Source: Bacillus sp. FJAT-29790
Lineage (GTDB): Bacteria > Bacillota > Bacilli > Bacillales > Cytobacillaceae
Length of the DNA stretch: 43,000 nt
NCBI RefSeq assembly: GCF_019039215.1
Contig: NZ_JAHNZZ010000001.1
Span: 2,755,700 to 2,798,699, forward strand
Direction: 5' to 3'
In this document: positions 17,508 to 25,644 of the stretch, one piece after another
Layout of the letters: the number at the start of each line of letters is the position of its first letter
How positions within the stretch are numbered: position 1 is the stretch's first letter
Made by a program: the position numbers and the translations under genes
Notes under the pieces: generated by a model
What the model saw: only the letters and a program-made list of their open reading frames with translations
Databases searched by the model: none
Told to the model about the DNA's origin: nothing

Positions 17508-17536
17508 AACATCCCCACAATTAATATGGAGATGTT
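17508..17536 (-). terminator. Attenuator hairpin of the cobalamin riboswitch
   Basis: On the minus strand, AACATCTCCA and TGGGGATGTT pair around a 9-nt loop (one T-G pair) and are followed by a run of seven T. It lies between the riboswitch and btuF, so it is the likely expression platform: a terminator formed when cobalamin is bound. Confidence 0.85.
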
Positions 17537-17582
17537 CGAATAGGCATACTTTAAATAACCCTTTTCAAACACCCCCTATCCT

Positions 17583-17735
17583 CGTAGGTTGTTGGTGCGC
17601 AAGAATCAGGCAGGTCTCCTGGCTCATGGTCATCGCTTTCTGCCCCTTCCCATACATGATTGTACAGTGGTCATTGCAGTGAGCTCCCATTTACAGTGGC
17701 GGGACCGCGTTGGAATTACACCAACTTCCCTTTTA
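17583..17735 (-). promoter_or_regulatory. Cobalamin riboswitch
   Basis: On the minus strand the element starts near AAGGGAAGTTGGTG, contains GCCACTGTA and the B12 box AGCCAGGAGACCTGCC (17609-17624), and closes with CACCAAC pairing to GTTGGTG (P1). It is followed by a terminator hairpin at 17508-17536. It represses the btuF-to-cblS operon when adenosylcobalamin is plentiful. Confidence 0.95.
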
Positions 17736-17814
17736 AGTCTTCAAAAGAAATGAATAAACATTCTTATCTTTTTCTTTTATGGAAGACACCCATTCTCTTA
17801 CATATGTAATCAAA

Positions 17815-18000
17815 TTCGCCTTGGCGTATTTGCGCCCAGATTTTTATCGAGCTTGCTCGATAAATTCCTTTAAAAAATCTGAGGCATCTGCCGGAGGCTT
17901 AACTTTATTCAGCCGTGTTTGAACCCCCATTGAATTGGTACCTATTTGCATTCATCACGCCATTATAGAAGTGCAGACTTCTGCTGAATAAAGTTAAATT
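17815..18000. repeat. Intergenic hairpin-rich repeat (Bacillus type)
   Basis: It contains CGCCTTGGCG, a 10-bp stem with a TT loop at 17843-17864 (TTTATCGAGC / GCTCGATAAA), and a perfect 15-bp inverted repeat at 17899-17913 and 17983-17997 (TTAACTTTATTCAGC). The GGCATCTGCCGGAGGC stretch in between is familiar from dispersed Bacillus intergenic repeats. Only one copy lies in this window. Confidence 0.6.
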
Positions 18001-18059
18001 TCCGCTAATTTCGATTATACACTATTATTTTGAATACAAATTGAAGGATATTCGAAAAG

Positions 18060-18138
18060 TTGCCGAGATACTGGCTAAAGTCGCTGATATTTCCAAAATG
18101 TCGCCGATAAAATGGAAAATGCCCGATTTACCGGCCGT
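18060..18138 (+). repeat. Four imperfect ~20-bp tandem units
   Basis: Units start at 18060, 18080, 18100 and 18121 with the shared core GCCGATA or close variants; the third reads GTCGCCGATAAAATGGAAAA. The last unit runs across the stop codon of the gene at 18128. Confidence 0.5.
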
Positions 18139-18904
18139 ATATATTCCATTCCTTTGACTTTTTATCAAAGACGAGCTTTGCATCACAAGGTTCCTTAATG
18201 ATATTTTCATATTCATTATACATATCGTCCATATCATCAAAATCGCCAATTGCCCAAATTGGCATTTCAATTTTTGCCCGATTTTGTTCATAGTCCTTAA
18301 TTGAAAGAAGAACACCTTCTTTCATCAATGGTTTTAATGCATAAAAGATATCCTTTGAAATAGGAGGATATGTTCTTGTTTTCTTTATCCCAAGCAAGGA
18401 TTTCTCAACCTTGATCAGCCCCATTTTACGCGGGATAGTCTCCCCAAGCACCCTGTAAAAATCATGAAAATCACGGTAATAAGTCTTATTAAACCAACCA
18501 TCATCATGAGCTAAGTATACATACCGGTTGCTTAGATAATTATAAAAAGGGAGCTTCAAATGGTCTTTCAAATGACCGAGATAAAGAAGTTCAGCAATTG
18601 TCTGACCTGGGAGCTCATTTAATAATTCTTCCTCTTCAAAATCAATCCAACAGAAATTTCCATACCCATATACATCATCTTCCATAAGCTTGTTCAGTTT
18701 GTCTCTTGACACATATTCGAGTGATGTGTGCATATTAAAATCACCATGATCAAATCGATGCTTTAACAAAAGAAGATTGTTAAGCGAATCGGACAAGCAC
18801 GCCGCAAACTCGGCAAATTCAATTCCGTATGTGATGACAAATTGATCTTGTTCATTTAGATGTATGTAAATGAGATCACGAATACCATGGTTCCTTTTTT
18901 TCAA
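18128..18904 (-). CDS. Conserved protein of unknown function
   Basis: I do not recognise this 258-residue protein. It is soluble, acidic and rich in aromatic residues, with no signal peptide or membrane segment. Notable stretches are GYGNFCWIDFEEEELLNELPGQTIAELLYLGHLKDHL (two parts: a WIDF acidic patch, then a helix), NRYVYLAHDDGWFNKTYYRDFHDFY and a C-terminal acidic DFDDMDDMYNEYENI. The TTG start is supported by CGGAGG 8 nt upstream. It stands alone between the corrinoid riboswitch and mgtE, on the minus strand. Histidines and acidic residues in the central part could bind metal, but this is speculation. Confidence 0.75.
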   Translation of the reverse strand: MKKRNHGIRDLIYIHLNEQDQFVITYGIEFAEFAACLSDSLNNLLLLKHRFDHGDFNMHTSLEYVSRDKLNKLMEDDVYGYGNFCWIDFEEEELLNELPGQTIAELLYLGHLKDHLKLPFYNYLSNRYVYLAHDDGWFNKTYYRDFHDFYRVLGETIPRKMGLIKVEKSLLGIKKTRTYPPISKDIFYALKPLMKEGVLLSIKDYEQNRAKIEMPIWAIGDFDDMDDMYNEYENIIKEPCDAKLVFDKKSKEWNIYGR

Positions 18905-19203
18905 TAGTGAAACCTCCGAACATAATAAGAAAAGCTTCGTGCGCTTTTTATGACGAACGGGTTCAGCTTTCCTAAACGATACAACTTTATTTTAGCAAAA
19001 AGAGAGCATATTTTCAGTTATTTATATTTTTAATATTTCTTTCTAATTTTACCCTATAAAAGCAATTATACAAAAATCCCCTGGAATTTGTGGCATTATT
19101 CATTATAATTTCATTTTTATCACCTTTTTAACCTTAACGTCGTTTCAATCTGAAGCAAAATTTTCTATAATGATCATGGAATAATAAATAAATACTGTTT
19201 TAT

Positions 19204-19471
19204 TGTTGTTTTTAGCCTTGAGATTTTGCCCGTTGATTTCCGCTGCGGGCACTTGCTTTCCGCGGGGAGGGACGGGAGCCTCCTCGGCGTTACCGCCTGT
19301 GGGGTCTCCCGTTCCCTCTATCTCCCGCTGGATACTGAATTTACATCCTTGAATCTGCCCACGCACGAAGGAAAAGCGATAGCATTTTCGAGGAGTCAAG
19401 TGCCCTCCGCTCCAATCAACTCAGATTATTAAATAAAAATTACATTATAAGAACAACAAACTTTACGAAAA
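19204..19471 (+). repeat. Intergenic repeat copy 3 (full length)
   Basis: Core from GTTGATT (19232) to AATCAAC (19420). The left flank TTGTTGTTTTTAGCCTT is shared with the copy at 42923 and the right flank to 19471 with copy 1. It carries the ~65-bp optional module (about 19331-19393, ending CATTTTCGAGGA). It lies 40 bp before mgtE, in the place where a leader RNA would be expected. Confidence 0.85.
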
Positions 19472-19510
19472 GAGCCTAAGTAAACAGCCGGCGGAAGGAG
19501 CGTGAGAAGT

Positions 19511-20869
19511 TTGATTCAAAACATGACGGAAAACCAAATCACTCTTCACATCATTAAAGTATTAAAAGAAAATAAGAAAAAAGAATTTGAAACGATTATC
19601 GACGAATTGCAGCCCTATGATATTGCACAAATTTATGAAAACCTGCCGGAAAAGCATAAAACACGCTTTTTACTTTATTTAAGTTTCGATCAGCTTGCAG
19701 AATTAATCGAAGAGCTTAACAAGGAAAAACAGCTAGAAGTATTAAATAAACTCGGGATTGAAAAAACAGGAAAAGTCCTCGATTTAATGGACAATGATGA
19801 CTTGGCATCTCTTTTAGATGATTTATCCCCTAATAAAATAGCTTCTCTTCTATCCGGAATGAAGAAGAGCGAATCGCAAATTGTCCAGGACATCATGAAA
19901 TACCCGCCTGAATCAGCCGGTAGATTGATGACAAATCGATTCGTATGGATACGGGATTACTATACTGTGAAGGATGCGGTTGGAAAGCTGAAAACATTTG
20001 CTGAATTTGCCGAAACCATTAATTACTTATATGTAATTGATCAGGATCGGAAGCTTGTTGGGGTCGTTTCCTATCGTGACTTGCTAATCGCAGAGCCCGA
20101 TGAACTGATTCAAAATATCATGTATGAACGGGTCATTTCCGTTACTGTGACGACCGACCAGGAAGAAGTCGCCACTCTTGTTGAAAGATATGACTTTCTT
20201 GCTATCCCTATCGTCAGTGAAGATAACGTGCTAATGGGAATCGCTACGGTTGATGACATCATTGACGTTGTCATCCAGGAAGCAAATGAAGATATTGAAA
20301 AGCTTTCCGCTTCTGGTAAGTCGATTGATTTTGATACGAAGGCTATTATCGCTGCCTATCGCAGGCTCCCTTGGCTGATTTTGCTCTTATTCATTGGTCT
20401 TATCTCAGGAAGTATTATTAGTGGATTCGAACAAACACTGGAAAAAGTCGTTGCGCTTGCCTTTTTTATGCCGATGATCGCAGGAATGACTGGGAATACA
20501 GGTACACAGTCCCTTGCCGTCGTCGTTCGGGGGCTCGTTTCTTATGATATTGATAAAGGTGTTGTTTTCCGGCTTATTATGAGGGAATTCGGTGTAAGTC
20601 TAATTATTGGCGTTACTTGCGGAATCTTGATTACACTTATCGCCTTTTTCTGGCAGGGAAGTGCCATTTTAGGTTTAGTCGTTGGAAGTTCCCTTTTTCT
20701 TACTCTAATCATCGGAACGCTAGCTGGGACGATTATTCCACTTATTTTATACCGATTTAATGTCGATCCTGCCGTTGCATCGGGTCCACTTATTACGACA
20801 TTGAATGATATCTTTTCACTGATCACGTATTTTGGCATTGCTACCATGTTTATTAATCATTTAATGTAG
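19511..20869 (+). CDS. mgtE: Magnesium transporter MgtE
   Basis: A 452-residue MgtE channel: N-terminal alpha-helical Mg-sensing domain (~20-120, with YDIAQIYENLPEKHKTR and LLDDLSPNKIASLL), paired CBS domains (~130-250), a connecting helix, and five membrane segments. PMIAGMTGNTGTQSLAVVVRG is the conserved pore signature that binds Mg2+. The TTG at 19511 lies 10 nt after AAGGAG; the in-frame GTG at 19502 is too close to that site, and an ATG at 19523 is possible. I could not see an M-box riboswitch upstream; the leader is occupied by a repeat. Confidence 0.95.
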   Translation: MIQNMTENQITLHIIKVLKENKKKEFETIIDELQPYDIAQIYENLPEKHKTRFLLYLSFDQLAELIEELNKEKQLEVLNKLGIEKTGKVLDLMDNDDLASLLDDLSPNKIASLLSGMKKSESQIVQDIMKYPPESAGRLMTNRFVWIRDYYTVKDAVGKLKTFAEFAETINYLYVIDQDRKLVGVVSYRDLLIAEPDELIQNIMYERVISVTVTTDQEEVATLVERYDFLAIPIVSEDNVLMGIATVDDIIDVVIQEANEDIEKLSASGKSIDFDTKAIIAAYRRLPWLILLLFIGLISGSIISGFEQTLEKVVALAFFMPMIAGMTGNTGTQSLAVVVRGLVSYDIDKGVVFRLIMREFGVSLIIGVTCGILITLIAFFWQGSAILGLVVGSSLFLTLIIGTLAGTIIPLILYRFNVDPAVASGPLITTLNDIFSLITYFGIATMFINHLM

Positions 20870-20870
20870 C

Positions 20871-20897
20871 GCACGGATTTTTTATCCGTGTTTTTTT
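20871..20897 (+). terminator. Terminator after mgtE
   Basis: The stem CACGGAT / ATCCGTG is followed by a run of T, directly after the mgtE stop codon. Confidence 0.85.
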
Positions 20898-21019
20898 CTT
20901 TTAGAAACCAATTCACTCCCCTAATCGTCATATAGAGTAAGTAAATGAAAAAATTCATTGAAAGGGTAATTTTTCTTTGTTACGATAAAAAGGAATCGAA
21001 TGGAAAAGGTGTAAATAAA

Positions 21020-22216
21020 ATGAATAAGCCTATAAAAGTCTCCGATCGTTTTGATTGGACATTATGCTTGCTCTTATGTTTATTTTTTCTTATCAGTTGC
21101 ATCGCCATATACAGCGGACAGTCGTCCGAGCAATACGCCGGTAACTTCGTGCTGAAACAAATAGTAAATTATGTGGTTGGAATTGTCATTATTGCGATAG
21201 TTATGTATTTCGATAGTGAACAAATTAAAAAGCTAACTTGGTTGTTATATGGATTTGGAATTCTGCTGCTAATTGGGCTGTTTATCGCACCCGACAGCAT
21301 TGCACCAGAACGAAAAGGAGCCACACTTTGGTACGTTATTCCAAAGGTAGGCTTTTCCATCCAGCCATCAGAATTTGTAAAGGTCTTCCTAATCATCGCC
21401 CTCAGTAAAGTAATTGCTGATCATTACGAAAAATTTGTACAAAAAACGATAAAAACAGATGTTTTTCTTTTATTTAAAATTGGAATAACTACCGTAGTTC
21501 CTTTAGGGCTAATTATCGTCGAGGACTTAGGGACAGCCCTTGTGATTATTGCCATCGTGACTGGAATTATTTTGGCATCAGGGATTTCGTGGAAAATCAT
21601 CCTTCCTATTTATGGACTAGGAGGAGCTTTTGCGGGAGCTGTTCTTTACTTCGTTATTTGGGCACCAGATATTTTAGAGAAACTTTTTAAAGTGAAGACG
21701 TACCAATTCAACCGAATTTATTCATGGCTTGATCCACAAAGCCATAAACAGGAGTCAGGGTTGCAGCTTGTTAAATCATTGCAAGCCATTGGATCAGGAC
21801 TAATAACGGGGAAAGGATTTTATGAAAGACAAGTATATATTCCTGACAGCCACACAGACTTTATTTTTAGTGTGATCGGTGAAGAGTATGGATTTTTAGG
21901 CGGAAGTATTGTAATCAGTTTATTTTTTCTCTTAATCTATCATTTAACGAAAACAGCCCTTGATACGAAGGATCCCTTTAGTACTTATATTTGTGTCGGG
22001 GTCATCAGCATGATCACCTTTCACGTATTTCAGAATATCGGCATGACCATTCAAGTATTGCCGATTACAGGCATCCCGCTGCCTTTTATTAGCTACGGAG
22101 GCAGCTCTCTTATGGGAAATATGCTTGCGATGGGGTTAATATTCAGTATCAGGTATCACCATAAAACTTTTATGTTTGCTTCCGAATCAAAATATGTTGA
22201 AAAAAAAGACATATAA
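21020..22216 (+). CDS. rodA: SEDS-family peptidoglycan glycosyltransferase, RodA-like
   Basis: A 398-residue polytopic membrane protein with about ten segments, of the FtsW/RodA/SpoVE family that polymerises lipid II. Signature elements are FSIQPSEFVKV, the catalytic-aspartate region VEDLGTALVI, PDSHTDFIFSVIGEEYGFLG and GIPLPFISYGGSSLMGNMLAMG near the C-terminus. RodA is favoured over FtsW by the IPDSHTDFIFSVIGEE wording, but the subfamily needs a tree. The ATG at 21020 is chosen over 20945 because it gives the normal family N-terminus and has AAAAGGTG upstream. No cell-shape genes are adjacent; it stands alone after mgtE. Confidence 0.88.
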   Translation: MNKPIKVSDRFDWTLCLLLCLFFLISCIAIYSGQSSEQYAGNFVLKQIVNYVVGIVIIAIVMYFDSEQIKKLTWLLYGFGILLLIGLFIAPDSIAPERKGATLWYVIPKVGFSIQPSEFVKVFLIIALSKVIADHYEKFVQKTIKTDVFLLFKIGITTVVPLGLIIVEDLGTALVIIAIVTGIILASGISWKIILPIYGLGGAFAGAVLYFVIWAPDILEKLFKVKTYQFNRIYSWLDPQSHKQESGLQLVKSLQAIGSGLITGKGFYERQVYIPDSHTDFIFSVIGEEYGFLGGSIVISLFFLLIYHLTKTALDTKDPFSTYICVGVISMITFHVFQNIGMTIQVLPITGIPLPFISYGGSSLMGNMLAMGLIFSIRYHHKTFMFASESKYVEKKDI

Positions 22217-22230
22217 CTGATTCTTGGACT

Positions 22231-22259
22231 AAAGGAGAGAGCAATCCGCTCTCTCCTTT
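22231..22259. terminator. Bidirectional terminator between rodA and the TauE/SafE gene
   Basis: AAAGGAGAGAGC / GCTCTCTCCTTT form a 12-bp stem around AATCC. It lies between two convergent genes. Confidence 0.85.
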
Positions 22260-22262
22260 CCC

Positions 22263-23129
22263 TTAACTACCTGTTGATTGGATTTTTCCCGCCTTGATTT
22301 TTATAAAGGTTCTTGTGAAAAATAAGACAATAAAGGCGGCTAGAAGAAATAGCCCGACGAAGCTTAAGCCTGCTAGTTTCAGTCCTACACTTAGCAAGGT
22401 TGCAATGTAAAGTCCAGACAAGAGAAAACTAATTTCTTTGTTTTCATAAAGGCCAGTCAGCCTTGCCCCAAACTGAGAACCGATTAGCCCTCCTGCCACT
22501 AACAACAGGCCGATTCTGTAATCGATTGAGATCGTAAAAGCATATGAGAGAAAACCAACAGATACAATAAGCAATATCGCGAACAAGCTTGTGCCTACGG
22601 CTTTTTTAGGCTGGATTCCTAAAAAGGCGATCGAAAGTGGAACCATAATAAAACCGCCGCCAACCCCTAGCGTTGTTGAAACCATCCCGGCAAACAAGCC
22701 TATGAGGATCATTTTTATAATTGATGTTGAAACAATGGAAGCACGTTCTTCATGCCTCCCTTTCCCTTGCCTTAGCATGGTTATCGCAAAATAAGAAAGC
22801 AGAATCATATAGAATAAGGGGATGGCCCACTCATCCCATCCTTTACTTCCTAAAAAGAGAACAAAAGGACGGGCCAGTTGGGTAGCTGCCATTCCGCTTA
22901 AACCAAGTATTAGCCCCTCTTTCCAAAGAACATTCTTTAACCGGATATGTGCCGTAATTCCCGATAATGACGTACCGATCGTAAATAACAGACTCGTCGT
23001 AATCGCTTCAAGCGGAGAATATCCAATTAACATAAGAATCGGCGTTAAAAGGAAACCTCCGCCAATCCCGAAAAAGCCCGACATGACACTAATAATTCCG
23101 CCCAAAAGAAAAAATAATAGTAACTCCAT
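22263..23129 (-). CDS. TauE/SafE family membrane permease
   Basis: A 288-residue membrane protein with about eight segments arranged as two repeats. Each repeat carries the family glycine signature: MSGFFGIGGGFLLTPIL at ~16-32 and MVSTTLGVGGGFIMVPLSIAFLG in the second half, then KKAVGTSL. Members export or import sulfite, sulfonates or related organic anions; the substrate cannot be told here. AAGGAG precedes the ATG by 5 nt. It is transcribed toward rodA and shares a bidirectional terminator with it. Confidence 0.9.
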   Translation of the reverse strand: MELLLFFLLGGIISVMSGFFGIGGGFLLTPILMLIGYSPLEAITTSLLFTIGTSLSGITAHIRLKNVLWKEGLILGLSGMAATQLARPFVLFLGSKGWDEWAIPLFYMILLSYFAITMLRQGKGRHEERASIVSTSIIKMILIGLFAGMVSTTLGVGGGFIMVPLSIAFLGIQPKKAVGTSLFAILLIVSVGFLSYAFTISIDYRIGLLLVAGGLIGSQFGARLTGLYENKEISFLLSGLYIATLLSVGLKLAGLSFVGLFLLAAFIVLFFTRTFIKIKAGKIQSTGS

Positions 23130-23237
23130 AAGGACTCCTTAATAATCGTTTCTTCCTATTATAAGTTAATTTCTTTGTTTTTACGTATATTTCATAAAAT
23201 CTTAATCCCACTTTAGGAATTCAGGATCTTTTGTAAT

Positions 23238-23404
23238 CTTATATTAAAGGCTTTGTTAAACAATTTTGTTGATAGACACACGGATTCGATCTACCTTCCG
23301 AGACGGGGTTCTCACAATCGCTCAAAAGACTCTCTTCCGGCAAAACCTCCCTGCTGTTCTTCATTTTTCAGTATTAATCACTAACAGAGCCATTTTAATA
23401 TTTT
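23238..23404. repeat. Possible MITE-like element
   Basis: About 165 bp bounded by imperfect inverted ends: ATATTAAAGGCTTTGTTAA on the left, and AATATTAAAATGGCTCTGTTAG as the reverse complement of the right. The inside has no reading frame of note. GGCTCTGTTA-type ends resemble those of some insertion sequences, but the family is not identified. Confidence 0.35.
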
Positions 23405-23419
23405 ATATATAATACTAAA

Positions 23420-23434
23420 TAATAATTATTATAA
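23420..23434. promoter_or_regulatory. PerR-like box before dps
   Basis: TAATAATTATTATAA matches the PerR consensus TTATAATNATTATAA at every defined position but one. It ends 7 bp before the -35 box of the dps promoter, consistent with peroxide-inducible expression as for mrgA. Confidence 0.6.
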
Positions 23435-23441
23435 TTAAGTA

Positions 23442-23469
23442 TTGATTTTAATTTTGTATTTGATATAAT
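23442..23469 (+). promoter_or_regulatory. SigA-type promoter of dps
   Basis: TTGATT (23442-23447), a 16-bp spacer and a perfect TATAAT (23464-23469), 65 bp before the dps start. Confidence 0.65.
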
Positions 23470-23533
23470 AAGAATAGAGCACAATCGATTTGTAATAATA
23501 GAAGTAAAACATAAATTTGAGGAGGCAATAAAG

Positions 23534-23971
23534 ATGGAAAAATTACATTCAGCATTAAACGTACAAATTGCTAACTGGAGTGTCCTTTATACGAAGCTTC
23601 ACCGTTATCATTGGTTTGTGAAAGGACCATTATTCTTTACGCTTCATGAAAAATTCGAGGAACTTTACAACGAATCTGCTAGTGTTGTCGATGAAATGGC
23701 AGAACGCCTTCTAGCGATTGGCGGCAAACCTGCTGCAACAATGAAAGAATACCTAGATCTAGCAACATTAGAAGAAACAGCGGGTGAGAGCAACGCAAAT
23801 GAAATGGTCTCAAGCCTAGTAGCTGATTACAATCATTTGAAAAAAGAACTAAAGGAATTGGCTGAGCTTTCCGAACAGCACGGAGATGATGTGATCAATG
23901 ACCTTGCTGTTGGATTATTAGTTAAGCTTGATACACATATTTGGATGTTCTCCGCTTACTTAGGAGAATAA
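23534..23971 (+). CDS. dps: Dps-family ferritin-like DNA/iron protection protein
   Basis: A 145-residue Dps/MrgA protein. Dodecamers of this family oxidise Fe2+ with peroxide and store iron, protecting DNA. The intersubunit ferroxidase ligands are visible: the histidine in LHRYHWFVKG (~27-31), a second histidine in FTLHEKFEELYNE, and the DEMAERLLAIGGKP helix with Asp and Glu ligands. The length is typical, and GAGGAGG precedes the ATG. A PerR-like box and a good promoter lie upstream and a strong terminator follows, so it is monocistronic and probably induced by peroxide or iron starvation. Confidence 0.95.
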   Translation: MEKLHSALNVQIANWSVLYTKLHRYHWFVKGPLFFTLHEKFEELYNESASVVDEMAERLLAIGGKPAATMKEYLDLATLEETAGESNANEMVSSLVADYNHLKKELKELAELSEQHGDDVINDLAVGLLVKLDTHIWMFSAYLGE

Positions 23972-23984
23972 TTGAAAAACATAA

Positions 23985-24020
23985 AAGAGTCAGTGAAGAA
24001 TATCACTGACTCTTATTTTT
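23985..24020 (+). terminator. Terminator after dps
   Basis: A perfect 12-bp stem (AAGAGTCAGTGA and its complement), a 6-nt loop and a T-rich tail, 14 bp after the stop codon. Confidence 0.9.
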
Positions 24021-24274
24021 TGCAGGAATACCGTTTTAATAACGACTTTTTCTTATAAATCCGTCTACAAATGATTGTGTGAATCAACTTATTGTTGCCT
24101 AAAACAATTGAGGTTCTCATTATCTTTTAGATAAACGCTGGAAAATGTCTAAAGACTATTGCTTAGTTTATTATTAATAGTCGTGGTTGATAATAAACCA
24201 CTATAGAAATTAACTAACCCTATATGTTGAAGTCACTTTCCCAGCTTGATAGCTAATCGATCAAGTTATGCCTG
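24021..24274. other. Non-coding stretch after dps
   Basis: AT-rich sequence with no supported gene, repeat or RNA. It leads into a decayed gene remnant on the minus strand. Confidence 0.4.
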
Positions 24275-24440
24275 TTACTGCAATCCCTTTTCAATTTCTT
24301 TTACCATTTCTGTTACAGAAACGAGTCCGCCTCCAGAAAGGTACCAATAGTTTGGATCCAGATAAATGATATTGTCATTTTGGAATGCTTTTGTATTTTT
24401 GACTAAGCTATTTTCTGACTTGACAGCTGATCGGCGAATA
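24275..24440 (-). pseudogene. 3' remnant of an iron-siderophore binding protein (YclQ/FatB-like)
   Basis: On the minus strand, an open stretch of about 50 codons before a TAA reads ...VKNTKAFQNDNIIYLDPNYW, then YLSGGGLVSVTEMVKEIEKG. This is the C-terminal end of siderophore-binding proteins of the YclQ class (the YLDPNYWYLSGGG wording is characteristic). No start codon, signal peptide or N-terminal lobe is present upstream; ykfB begins its 3' end about 95 bp away. It is therefore a truncated relic of an iron uptake gene. The exact left boundary of the homology is uncertain. Confidence 0.8.
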
Positions 24441-24533
24441 CGAATGCAAGGACGGTTTAGCCATTATTGCAGAAAATTGCACAATCATCTTCAAAAGATG
24501 TGCAAGGGTCGTTACAGGAACATCAATTAGCCA

Positions 24534-25643
24534 TTATATTTGATTTCCAGTTGATACTCCTCCTTCTACATGAACATGCCTTATTCCTAAACCTGGATCT
24601 GAGAGAAGCATAATTTTTCTGCCATTGTACTTAATCCCGCCTTTAACGATTTCCCTTGCTAACATGAGGGGAGCATCAAAATCAAAGCGGGTAATATTTT
24701 TCTTGCTAGCCGCAAAGTGAGCGGCCGCTGAGATGCCAATGCGTGTTTCGATCATGCTTCCAACCATGCATTCCATCCCGCAAACTTCAGCAAGCTGGTT
24801 GATGATTTGTGCTTGATAGATTCCACCTGATTTCATCAGTTTAATGTTAATTAAATCTGCGCTTCTCGTCTTGATGACTTCAAAGGCTTGCTTTGGGGAA
24901 AAGACACTTTCGTCAGCCATTATCAATGTATCTACGCCATCTGTAACCTGCTTCAATCCGGCAATGTCCCATGCTTTTACAGGCTGTTCAACGAGTTCGA
25001 TATTTAAGTCCATCGCCTCCATTTTGCGAATAGCTTGGATAGCTTCCTTCGGTTGCCAGCCTTGATTAGCATCGAGGCGAATTTTTATAGTCTTCCCAAT
25101 TCGCTTCCTTATCTCGCAAATCCGTTCAATATCCGTTGCGATATCATCTTTCCCAACCTTTACTTTCAGCACATCAAACCCTTGCTGAACATAAGAAACA
25201 GCGTCTTCCCCCATTTCCTCAGGTTCATTCACGCTAACCGTAAAATCCGTTTCAATTTCATCCATATACCCACCTAAGAACTGATACAGCGGAAGCTTGC
25301 ATTGCTGGGACAAACAATCGTATAGCGCCATATCAACAGCCGCTTTTGCACTAGAATTGCCAATAAGAATCGATTGGATCCCTTGAAAAATGGCTTCATA
25401 GTTTAGCAAACTTTGTTTTTCTAGGTAAGGCTTTAGCACTTGATGAATGGCTGATTCGATACTTACAAGGCTCTCGCCTGTAATGACAACTGTCGGAGGG
25501 GCCTCACCCCAGCCAATGATCCCGTTAACACATGTTATTTTGACCAAAATAGATTCAGCTGTTATGACCGTACGCAAAGCTGTTTTAAATGGTTTTTTCA
25601 GAGGGATTGCTACCCGGTATGTTTCAACTTTGTCTATATTCAT
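24534..25643 (-). CDS. ykfB: L-Ala-D/L-Glu epimerase (dipeptide epimerase)
   Basis: A 369-residue enolase-superfamily enzyme of the muconate-lactonising subgroup. The lysine pair KVKVGK (~162-167), the metal ligands RLDANQGW, VEQPVKA and MADES, and the second-base lysine in INIKLMKSGG are all present, as in B. subtilis YkfB, which epimerises L-Ala-D-Glu from murein turnover. The ATG at 25643 lies just inside the end of ykfA, so the two genes are coupled. Substrate assignment rests on the ykfA neighbour. The remaining genes of the B. subtilis ykf operon are absent. Confidence 0.9.
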   Translation of the reverse strand: MNIDKVETYRVAIPLKKPFKTALRTVITAESILVKITCVNGIIGWGEAPPTVVITGESLVSIESAIHQVLKPYLEKQSLLNYEAIFQGIQSILIGNSSAKAAVDMALYDCLSQQCKLPLYQFLGGYMDEIETDFTVSVNEPEEMGEDAVSYVQQGFDVLKVKVGKDDIATDIERICEIRKRIGKTIKIRLDANQGWQPKEAIQAIRKMEAMDLNIELVEQPVKAWDIAGLKQVTDGVDTLIMADESVFSPKQAFEVIKTRSADLINIKLMKSGGIYQAQIINQLAEVCGMECMVGSMIETRIGISAAAHFAASKKNITRFDFDAPLMLAREIVKGGIKYNGRKIMLLSDPGLGIRHVHVEGGVSTGNQI

Positions 25644-25644
25644 G

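Noticed and set aside
19145-19432. Short frames on both strands near 19.2-19.4 kb
   Set aside because: They are produced by the GC-rich intergenic repeat, which is shared at several non-coding sites.
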